Source: an uncultured Caryophanales bacterium (GTDB taxonomy: Bacteria > Bacillota_I > Bacilli_A > Acholeplasmatales > Anaeroplasmataceae). From it: a DNA stretch of 7,383 bases. Under the pieces are notes generated by a model. It was given only the letters and a program-made list of their open reading frames with translations. It was not told the origin of the DNA and did no database searches. Where the stretch lies: contig CAMOUK010000049.1 of assembly GCA_946626535.1 (NCBI GenBank), forward strand, positions 1 through 7,383. Direction: 5' to 3'. A program made the translations under genes and the position numbers. This document shows, in pieces, positions 1-4,855 of the stretch (position 1 is the first letter of the stretch; each line of letters begins with the position of its first letter).

Positions 1-9
1 TTATTTTCT

Positions 10-15
10 AAGGAG
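10..15 (+). promoter_or_regulatory. Ribosome binding site of the GDSL hydrolase gene
   Basis: AGGAGA lies 7 bases before the ATG at 23. It is a strong Shine-Dalgarno match and fixes that ATG as the start. Only 22 bases precede the gene in the window, so its promoter, or an upstream operon partner, cannot be seen. Confidence 0.8.
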
Positions 16-22
16 ATTAATT

Positions 23-736
23 ATGAAGATATTTATGATTGGTGATTCTACCATGAAAAATAATAATATATATAGTTATCCTCAAAATGGTTGGGGACAA
101 CAATTATATTTATTTACAAAGCCAGGTGTAGTTATTGAAGATTATGCTGAAAATGGTAGATCAACAAAGAGCTTTATAAAAGAGAAAAGATTTGATTTTG
201 TTTTATCTAGAATGAAAAAGGGTGATTATCTAATTGTAGAATTTGGTCACAATGATGAAAAGATAAATGATCCTAATAGATATACAAGACCATATGTTGA
301 ATATGTAGAGAATTTAAAGTTTTTTGCTGAAGAAGCAAAAAAGCTTGGAGTTCATACAGTTTTTGCAACATCTATTACTAGACATAAATTTGAAAATGGT
401 GTCTGTGTGAATAGCCATGGTGATTATCCTCTTGCAATGCTAAAATTTGCTAAAGAGAATAATTATACATGTATCGATATGAATAAGCTAACTATTGATT
501 TATATAATGAATTAGGTGAAGAAAAGTCTTCTAAGTTCTATATGATATTTGGACCAAATATTTATGAAGCTTATCCAGAAGGAAAAGATGATCATTCTCA
601 TCTAATGTATGATGGAGCTGTTAGAATTGCTAAAGTCTTTGTAGAGGCAATTCAAAATACTAAAGATCCAATTAATGAATGTTTCCTAAGTTTAAAAGAA
701 AAAGAAGAAATTGATTTTGAAATGTTAAAGGACTAA
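23..736 (+). CDS. SGNH/GDSL hydrolase, rhamnogalacturonan acetylesterase-like
   Basis: This is a probable carbohydrate or small-ester deacetylase of the SGNH fold. All four blocks are visible: GDST near the N-terminus with nucleophile Ser9; Gly45 in NGRST (block II); GHND with Asn77 (block III); and D190-x-x-H193 followed by LMYDGA (block V). GWGQQL at 23-28 and the DxxH-plus-DGA ending are typical of the rhamnogalacturonan acetylesterase branch rather than of lipases. The 237-residue length suits a single catalytic domain. The start is fixed by a strong SD, and the catalytic block begins at residue 7. There is therefore no signal peptide, and the enzyme should be cytoplasmic, acting on imported oligosaccharides or other acetylated metabolites. 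The roughly 25 residues after the last helix are charged and have no recognisable function. The next gene starts 4 bp downstream, so the two are probably co-transcribed. The substrate is not readable from sequence. Confidence 0.85.
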   Translation: MKIFMIGDSTMKNNNIYSYPQNGWGQQLYLFTKPGVVIEDYAENGRSTKSFIKEKRFDFVLSRMKKGDYLIVEFGHNDEKINDPNRYTRPYVEYVENLKFFAEEAKKLGVHTVFATSITRHKFENGVCVNSHGDYPLAMLKFAKENNYTCIDMNKLTIDLYNELGEEKSSKFYMIFGPNIYEAYPEGKDDHSHLMYDGAVRIAKVFVEAIQNTKDPINECFLSLKEKEEIDFEMLKD

Positions 737-740
737 GACT

Positions 741-1334
741 ATGGATAATCCATTTATAATTGTTGCCAACGTTCTTGGCGCGATTGGTATGATCTTAATC
801 TTTGTCACATCAGCCTTTAAAAATAAAAAGCTTGTTTTAACAGTGCAAGCTGGAGGACATTTATTTTTAGCGGCAAGTGATGCCTTCGCTGGTTCTTGGA
901 GTGCTTTATCTCAAGAATTATTGTGTTTGTTAAGAGATATACTAATCGTAACTAAAAAAGCAAATAAGGTAGTTAAAATACTAATTATTGCCGCTATTGC
1001 AGGAATAGGCTATGGAATAAGTATTGCGACAAAAGCTAACGTATTTTCATATTTAGCTGTTACAGGTAATGTATTATTTACTATTGATATTTTTTATAAT
1101 AATAAATCAATTGTAGGCTTTAAGATTATATCTGCCTTAAATAATATATTATGGATGATGCTATTTATTGATATTAAGGTATATACATCAGCTATTGCTA
1201 ACGGTGCTTCATTTTTTATCAATATTGGTGTTGCAATCTATTTATTTGTTAATATCAAAAAAGGTAAATTTGATAAAATGGGTAATAAAATTAATACAGA
1301 AGAAAAAGAAGAAAAGACTATTGATGAGCAATAG
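741..1334 (+). CDS. YgjV-family inner membrane protein
   Basis: This is an integral membrane protein of unknown function that resembles the bacterial YgjV family. The resemblance rests on length (197 residues), helix layout, and the family-like pattern of a first helix followed by NKK, an AGGHLFLA helix and a short RD turn. Hydrophobic segments are at about 4-26, 32-54, 55-71, 77-97, 100-118, 123-144 and 148-171. The charged tail (172-197) is rich in Lys and Glu and probably cytoplasmic. The SD AAAGGA (727-732) lies in the last codons of the hydrolase gene, 8 bases before the ATG, which supports translation from a shared message. The last six codons and the TAG stop fall in a palindrome shared with the convergent HD gene. 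That explains part of the odd tail and means its end need not be functionally conserved. The family assignment is by pattern only, and no enzymatic motif is present. Confidence 0.72.
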   Translation: MDNPFIIVANVLGAIGMILIFVTSAFKNKKLVLTVQAGGHLFLAASDAFAGSWSALSQELLCLLRDILIVTKKANKVVKILIIAAIAGIGYGISIATKANVFSYLAVTGNVLFTIDIFYNNKSIVGFKIISALNNILWMMLFIDIKVYTSAIANGASFFINIGVAIYLFVNIKKGKFDKMGNKINTEEKEEKTIDEQ

Positions 1335-1347
1335 TCTTTTTCTTTTT
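1306..1347. terminator. Bidirectional hairpin terminator overlapping two stop codons
   Basis: A perfect 12-bp inverted repeat (1312-1323 and 1329-1340) encloses a 5-base loop. If one T is bulged, the stem can extend through the A-rich and T-rich flanks to about 1306-1347. Read on the plus strand, the right arm runs into a T-rich tract (1337-1347). Read on the minus strand, the flank is also T-rich, broken by C. The TAG of the plus gene is 1332-1334 in the right arm, and the TAG of the minus gene is 1320-1318 in the left arm. No other terminator lies between the two convergent genes, so this one probably serves both. Confidence 0.78.
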
Positions 1348-1773
1348 ATAATCTGTATAAGTTGCTTTCTTATCTGAATTACTTACTATTCTAGCTTCCT
1401 TAGATAAAGGTGGAATAATAGTTAGTGGAAACATATGATGTAAAATGATATCCTTTATCTTTTTATTCATATATTCTGGATAATCTTTTAATGCGTTTTT
1501 ATAAGCTATTTTTGGATGCTTTAAGCCATGGAGTCTATGCCACTTTTCTTTAATGTGCCAATCATATAAATAATAATCGTGAAGTAGTGCTCCAATTACT
1601 ATAGAATTTATATCTAATTTCTTTTTTGATTTTAATGCTTTTTTATAGCTTATATAGGCAACCTTTATTACATGCTGATAGACATTTATATTACCATGAT
1701 GTATAAAGTTTTTTTGTTTTATGAAGTTTTCTTTTTTAATTATTGGCCTTATCAACCTTAAAAATTCTTTCAT
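1318..1773 (-). CDS. HD-domain protein (putative phosphohydrolase)
   Basis: This is a 151-residue single-domain HD-superfamily protein, a putative metal-dependent phosphohydrolase acting in the cytoplasm. The metal-ligand pattern is complete: His34 in YQHVIKVAY, the His65-Asp66 doublet in ALLHDYYLYDWH, His86 in HGLKHP, His112-His113 in ILHHMFPL, and Asp134 in NSDKK. HD-YYLYDWH followed by LHGLKHP and HHMFPLT is characteristic of a small uncharacterised HD group common in Firmicutes. Its substrate is unknown to me, so no gene name is given. No upstream SD is visible at the ATG, and no better start lies nearby. The ATG sits 6 bases after a TATAAT, so the message may be leaderless. The gene stands alone on the minus strand. 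It overlaps the end of the YgjV-like gene by 17 bp and diverges from the flavodiiron operon. Its last residues (KTIAHQ) are set by the terminator palindrome. Confidence 0.85.
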   Translation of the reverse strand: MKEFLRLIRPIIKKENFIKQKNFIHHGNINVYQHVIKVAYISYKKALKSKKKLDINSIVIGALLHDYYLYDWHIKEKWHRLHGLKHPKIAYKNALKDYPEYMNKKIKDIILHHMFPLTIIPPLSKEARIVSNSDKKATYTDYKKKKTIAHQ

Positions 1774-1779
1774 ATTTAT

Positions 1780-1788
1780 ATTATATCA
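1780..1788 (-). promoter_or_regulatory. Extended -10 promoter of the HD gene
   Basis: On the minus strand this reads TGATATAAT, an exact extended -10 (TGn-TATAAT) ending at 1780. No TTGACA-like box lies 16-18 bases upstream, which fits an extended -10 promoter that does not need one. The expected start point, about 7 bases downstream, falls on or next to the A of the HD start codon at 1773. The message would then have no leader. The -35 zone overlaps the opposing promoter. Confidence 0.6.
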
Positions 1789-1803
1789 TTTGTGCGTTTA
1801 ATA

Positions 1804-1812
1804 TGATATAAT
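1804..1812 (+). promoter_or_regulatory. Extended -10 promoter of the flavodiiron operon
   Basis: TGATATAAT is an exact extended -10 with TATAAT at 1807-1812. No convincing -35 box is present at 16-18 bases spacing. The start point would be near 1819, giving a leader of about 18 bases that contains the SD. The two divergent -10 boxes are only 21 bp apart, so the polymerase footprints must overlap. Confidence 0.62.
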
Positions 1813-1824
1813 ATTTTTTAAGGG

Positions 1825-1830
1825 TAGGTG
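1825..1830 (+). promoter_or_regulatory. Ribosome binding site that decides the flavodiiron start
   Basis: TAGGTG ends 6 bases before the ATG at 1837, good SD spacing. The in-frame GTG at 1828 is part of this site and has only AGGG immediately before it, so ATG 1837 is the better start. Confidence 0.72.
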
Positions 1831-1836
1831 TTAAAA

Positions 1837-2982
1837 ATGATTACAAAAGATATACTATATGTTGGTGTAGATGACCATAATATTGATTTATTTGAGGGAC
1901 AATTTGATGTTCCAAATGGAATGTCTTATAACTCTTATGTTATTTTAGATGAAAAAATTTGTGTAATGGATTCTGTTGATGCTAATTTTGGTGAAAAATG
2001 GCTAGATAATATTAAAAAAGCTTTAGGTGATAAGAAGCCTAATTATCTAGTTGTTTTACATATGGAGCCAGATCATTCAGCAAATATTTTAGAATTTGTA
2101 AAGGCATATCCAGATGCTATAGTAGCATCAAATGCTAAATCATTTAAGATGATGAATCAATTCTTTGGTGTTGATATAGAAAATAAGCTAGAATTAAAAG
2201 ATGGAGATGTCTTAGATTTAGGAAATCATAAGCTAACATTTTATGCAGCTCCTATGGTTCATTGGCCAGAGGTACTATTTGCTTATGATTCATTAGATAA
2301 GGTATTATTTAGTGCTGATGCCTTCGGTAAGTTTGGCGCCCTAGACTATGATGATCCAGAGGGCTGGGCTTGTGAGGCAAGACGTTATTATTTTGGTATC
2401 GTAGGAAAATATGGTGCACAGGTTCAAGGTATTTTAAAGAAGCTTGCAGGAGTAGATGTTAAAATTATCTGTTCATTACATGGACCAGTATTAAAAGATG
2501 ATATTAGCTATTATATAAATACATATGATACTTGGAGTAAATATGAAAGTGAAACTGATGGCTGCTTCATAGCTTATGCATCTGCCTATGGAAATACTAA
2601 GAAGGCTGCAGAATTACTTGCTGCTGAATTAGAAAAGAAGGGTATGAAGGTTGCTATTGCTGATTTAGCAAGAGAGGATTTCCATGAATCTATAGAGGAT
2701 GCATTTAGATATAATAGAATCGTATTTGCATCTATTACATATAATGGAACTATATTCCCAGTAATGAATAATTTTATTGAAGCTTTAGTTGAAAGGAATT
2801 ATCAAAATAAGATAGTAGGCTTTATCGAAAATGGTACTTGGGCTCCTATGGCAGCTAAGGTTATTAAGGATAAGCTTGCTAGTCAAAAGAATATGACATT
2901 TGTTGAGCCAGTAGTTAAAATCTTATCAAGTGTCAATAAAGATAATTTAGAACAAATTAAAAATCTTGCAGCTAATTTATAG
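1837..2982 (+). CDS. fprA: FprA-type flavodiiron protein (oxygen/NO reductase)
   Basis: This is a class A flavodiiron protein that reduces O2 to water, or NO to N2O, in the cytoplasm of anaerobes. Electrons usually come from rubredoxin or a related donor. From ATG 1837 it has 381 residues, normal for the family. The metallo-beta-lactamase-like domain (about 1-235) carries every diiron ligand: His75, Glu77, Asp79 and His80 in HMEPDHSAN, His142 in VHWPE, Asp161 in SADAFG, and His215 in SLHGPV. The C-terminal flavodoxin domain (about 240-381) opens with the FMN phosphate loop YASAYGNT (247-254). There is no fused rubredoxin or flavin-reductase domain, and no rubredoxin gene in the window, so the donor is encoded elsewhere. 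It is the first gene of a three-gene unit, and the next start lies 7 bases after its stop. The family is certain; preference for O2 or NO cannot be told from sequence. Confidence 0.95.
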   Translation: MITKDILYVGVDDHNIDLFEGQFDVPNGMSYNSYVILDEKICVMDSVDANFGEKWLDNIKKALGDKKPNYLVVLHMEPDHSANILEFVKAYPDAIVASNAKSFKMMNQFFGVDIENKLELKDGDVLDLGNHKLTFYAAPMVHWPEVLFAYDSLDKVLFSADAFGKFGALDYDDPEGWACEARRYYFGIVGKYGAQVQGILKKLAGVDVKIICSLHGPVLKDDISYYINTYDTWSKYESETDGCFIAYASAYGNTKKAAELLAAELEKKGMKVAIADLAREDFHESIEDAFRYNRIVFASITYNGTIFPVMNNFIEALVERNYQNKIVGFIENGTWAPMAAKVIKDKLASQKNMTFVEPVVKILSSVNKDNLEQIKNLAANL

Positions 2983-2986
2983 GTGA
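2981..2986 (+). promoter_or_regulatory. Ribosome binding site overlapping the flavodiiron stop codon
   Basis: AGGTGA begins within the TAG stop (2980-2982) and lies 3 bases before the ATG at 2990. The spacing is tight, which suggests that ribosomes ending the upstream gene feed the hydrolase start. Confidence 0.6.
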
Positions 2987-2989
2987 TTT

Positions 2990-3895
2990 ATGATTACATA
3001 CACTAAGCATGTTTCATTTAAGGGAAAAAGAATAAATAAAAAGCTTTTTAATACTAATTTAAAGCATAAGGAAAATCCTATTTTAAAGGCTTTAATGAAT
3101 TATAAGTATAAACCATTTGAATTTAATGATAAGGTGGTTAAGGAAGGCTTTAAGGTAGATGTTATCGATTTTAAAAAATGCAAGGGCTATTTCTTAAAAT
3201 CAACTGCTGAAGAAAATAAGAAGGTAGTATTACAAATTCATGGTGGAGGATATGTTCTTCCTATGAATGATACTAATTTCCAAGGCGCTTATTTATATAA
3301 TAAATATTTAGGTGCTGATGTACTTCTTGTTGATTATAGAGTGGATGAAAAGTTTCCAGCAGCTATAGAAGATGTTTGTGAGGCATATGATTATTTATTA
3401 ACATTATATGATCCAAAAAACATCATAGTAGCTGGTCATTCAGCTGGTGGAGGTTTAGCAGTTGCCTTACTTATTCATTTGAGGGAAAAGGAACTACCAT
3501 TACCTAAATTTTCAGCTATCGCATCACCTTGGCTTGATTTAAAATGTACAGGTATTACTTATTTGCAAAATAGACTTGTAGATGTAACATTTGGCTGTTT
3601 CTTTAAGCAGGATATATTACCTAATAGATATGCTGATGATGAGTATTTAGAATCAATTTATGCATCTCCTATGTATGATAAGCTAACTGATTTAGGAGAA
3701 GTAATAGTTATCTGTGGTAAAAATGAAATGCTACTTTCAGATACTTTAACATTTGAGGAGAAAAATAAAAAAATAAATGTTATAATATATGAAGGTATGT
3801 GGCATGATTTTTATACTAAAACTGATGCCTTTAAAGAAGCTAAGAGTGCTTGGAAGAATATAAAGAAATTCGAGGAAGATTTAAATGGAAGATAA
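2990..3895 (+). CDS. Alpha/beta hydrolase, HSL-like (type IV) esterase
   Basis: This is a 301-residue alpha/beta-hydrolase of the hormone-sensitive-lipase-like group, probably a cytoplasmic carboxylesterase or deacetylase for small esters. The oxyanion-hole motif HGGG is at 84-87. The nucleophile elbow GHSAGG has Ser151, and YEGMWHDF supplies the catalytic His272. The acid position, in GKNEMLLSD (243-251), is not the usual Asp-first form; Glu246 is the likely acid, with Asp251 an alternative. The first 70 residues form a polar cap-like region, and no signal peptide is present. The gene starts 7 bases after the flavodiiron stop. Its last 11 bases overlap the next gene, so all three should share one message. 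Physiological substrate and any link to oxygen metabolism are unknown. Confidence 0.85.
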   Translation: MITYTKHVSFKGKRINKKLFNTNLKHKENPILKALMNYKYKPFEFNDKVVKEGFKVDVIDFKKCKGYFLKSTAEENKKVVLQIHGGGYVLPMNDTNFQGAYLYNKYLGADVLLVDYRVDEKFPAAIEDVCEAYDYLLTLYDPKNIIVAGHSAGGGLAVALLIHLREKELPLPKFSAIASPWLDLKCTGITYLQNRLVDVTFGCFFKQDILPNRYADDEYLESIYASPMYDKLTDLGEVIVICGKNEMLLSDTLTFEEKNKKINVIIYEGMWHDFYTKTDAFKEAKSAWKNIKKFEEDLNGR

Positions 3896-4484
3896 AGAAT
3901 TTGAAGAAATGTCAAGAAAAGAAGAGAAAATTGTAATAACAACTATTATAGTTGAAATTGCTTTAGCTCTTTTAACACTACTTACAATATTTTTACCTGC
4001 AGTAGTTTTAGGAAAAGAAAAATATGAAGGCTTATATGTAGCCTTTGGTGGTGGGTCTAATGGTGGTATGATTACCCAAATGTTTAAATTTAGCTTTATG
4101 AATTTCTTATGCTACTTTTTAATTGTTGTTGCTTTAGTTATTGGCTTTATTAGACTTGCAATACCTAAGCTAGATAATAAGGTAACTAAAATTGTTATGC
4201 TATGCTCACTAGTTTTATCTGCAATATTATTCCCACTTGCTAGACTTCTTGCCGTATTTGCTGTAAATGTAGATAGAAAGGCCTTTGATCTAGGCTGGGG
4301 TAATGTAGTAGGCTGCTTACTTGCTATAATTACAGCTATAGTTGTAGTATTAGATTTCTATTATATTTCTGTTAGAGGCTTAAATTTTTCTGATGAGGCA
4401 GCAGATATTAAAAACACTTTAGAAAATCAAGAACATGATGAAGAAATAAAGGAAAGAGAAAAAACAGATTCTATTGAAAAATAA
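3885..4484 (+). CDS. Uncharacterised four-helix membrane protein
   Basis: I do not recognise a family. The 199-residue protein has a charged N-terminus (1-15) and four hydrophobic segments at about 16-43, 70-93, 101-126 and 138-162. A highly charged Glu/Lys tail (about 170-199) follows. Both ends are probably cytoplasmic. The loop between helices 1 and 2 contains a glycine-rich stretch, FGGGSNGG (54-61), and would face outside. No metal, nucleotide or catalytic motif is visible. GAGGAAG (3872-3878), 6 bases upstream of the ATG, supports this start, which overlaps the hydrolase gene by 11 bp. That overlap suggests translational coupling. A UUCG hairpin follows the stop by 1-2 bases, making this the last gene of the flavodiiron operon. 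It could be a membrane partner of the hydrolase, but that is only inferred from position. Confidence 0.8.
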   Translation: MEDKEFEEMSRKEEKIVITTIIVEIALALLTLLTIFLPAVVLGKEKYEGLYVAFGGGSNGGMITQMFKFSFMNFLCYFLIVVALVIGFIRLAIPKLDNKVTKIVMLCSLVLSAILFPLARLLAVFAVNVDRKAFDLGWGNVVGCLLAIITAIVVVLDFYYISVRGLNFSDEAADIKNTLENQEHDEEIKEREKTDSIEK

Positions 4485-4485
4485 T

Positions 4486-4509
4486 AATGCCTTCGGGCAT
4501 TTTTTATTT
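4486..4509 (+). terminator. Rho-independent terminator with UUCG tetraloop
   Basis: The 6-bp stem AATGCC / GGCATT (4486-4491, 4496-4501) closes on TTCG. This gives the especially stable C(UUCG)G loop. A T-tract (4500-4505, then ATTT) follows directly. It ends the flavodiiron operon and lies only 4 bp from the -35 box of the copper promoter, insulating the two units. Confidence 0.9.
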
Positions 4510-4513
4510 AGAC

Positions 4514-4542
4514 TTGAAATATACCCCCTATAGGTATATAAT
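4514..4542 (+). promoter_or_regulatory. Sigma-A-type promoter of the copper operon
   Basis: TTGAAA (4514-4519) and TATAAT (4537-4542) are separated by exactly 17 bp, a near-consensus housekeeping promoter. Start is expected near 4549, leaving a leader of about 10 bases that begins at the SD. The CsoR-like operator fills the spacer, so repressor binding should block polymerase directly. Confidence 0.85.
4519..4539 (+). promoter_or_regulatory. Probable CsoR operator
   Basis: The 7-bp inverted repeat ATATACC / GGTATAT (4519-4525, 4533-4539) has a 7-base spacer, and the top strand holds a run of five C (4524-4528). The ATACCCC...GGTAT form resembles CsoR operators known upstream of copZA/copA genes in Firmicutes. 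It lies between -35 and -10 immediately upstream of a csoR gene, which supports autoregulation and copper-induced expression of the operon. Binding is inferred, not shown. Confidence 0.78.
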
Positions 4543-4548
4543 ATAGAC

Positions 4549-4554
4549 GGTGAT
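4549..4554 (+). promoter_or_regulatory. Ribosome binding site that decides the csoR start
   Basis: GGTGAT lies 4 bases before ATG 4559. The alternative in-frame GTG at 4550 is inside this site and has no SD of its own, so ATG is preferred. Confidence 0.65.
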
Positions 4555-4558
4555 AATT

Positions 4559-4855
4559 ATGAATGATTGTTGTTGTAAGAAAAAAATAAATCCTAGAAGT
4601 GAAGAAGAAAAGAAAAAATTAGTTTCTAGAATTAATAGAATAATTGGACAATTAAATGGAATTAAAAATATGATAGAAGAGGATAGATATTGTGAGGATG
4701 TACTGATTCAACTTTCTGCATCTGATAAGGCAATTAAAGGTTTAGCTTCTATAATATTTAATGAGCATCTACATTCTTGTATATTAGAAAATATGAAAAA
4801 TGGTAATTATGAATCAGTAGATGAAATATCTGAATTATTTAAGAGGTTTTTCTAA
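4559..4855 (+). CDS. csoR: Copper-sensing repressor CsoR
   Basis: This is a CsoR-family (formerly DUF156) all-helical repressor that binds the operator just upstream and releases it on binding Cu(I). From ATG 4559 it has 98 residues. The DNA-contact region RINRIIGQLNGI (24-35) is well conserved. The Cu(I) ligands are Cys45 (in RYCEDVL), His70 and Cys74 (in NEHLHSC). Their spacings of 25 and 4 residues match the C-H-C set known for CsoR, rather than the His-rich RcnR or two-Cys sulfur-sensing CstR types. The N-terminus carries three adjacent cysteines (4-6) beside a Lys cluster, outside the core fold and of unknown role. The stop overlaps the copA start (TAATG, one shared base), so the two are translationally coupled. 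Its position, first in the operon and behind its own operator, predicts autoregulation. The closest alternative would be another metal sensor of the family, but copA next door favours copper. Confidence 0.93.
   Translation: MNDCCCKKKINPRSEEEKKKLVSRINRIIGQLNGIKNMIEEDRYCEDVLIQLSASDKAIKGLASIIFNEHLHSCILENMKNGNYESVDEISELFKRFF

Larger units (their letters stand above)
1778..1814. repeat. 12-bp inverted repeat between divergent genes
   Basis: ATATTATATCAT (1778-1789) and ATGATATAATAT (1803-1814) are perfect inverted copies separated by 13 bases. Each arm holds an outward-facing TGATATAAT. The repeat accounts for most of the space between the divergent HD and flavodiiron genes. It could be two mirrored promoters, an operator, or both. 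AT-rich composition raises the chance of accidental repeats, but the exact coincidence with both -10 boxes argues against pure chance. Confidence 0.7.

Noticed and set aside
1168..1377. Plus-strand open frame of 69 codons overlapping the end of the YgjV-like gene
   Set aside because: It lies in another frame of the YgjV-like gene and the convergent HD gene, has no SD, and its hydrophobic-looking translation is a by-product of AT-rich membrane coding sequence.
1828..1836. GTG start three codons upstream of the flavodiiron ATG
   Set aside because: The GTG is part of the SD of ATG 1837 and its own upstream AGGG is too close to act.
1774..1836. Riboswitch or small RNA between the divergent genes
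   Set aside because: The gap is only 63 bases and is fully accounted for by two promoters and one SD; the inverted repeat would form only an A-U hairpin upstream of both predicted start points.
4550..4558. GTG start three codons upstream of the csoR ATG
   Set aside because: It falls within the GGTGAT SD and near the predicted transcription start, so there would be no room for ribosome binding.
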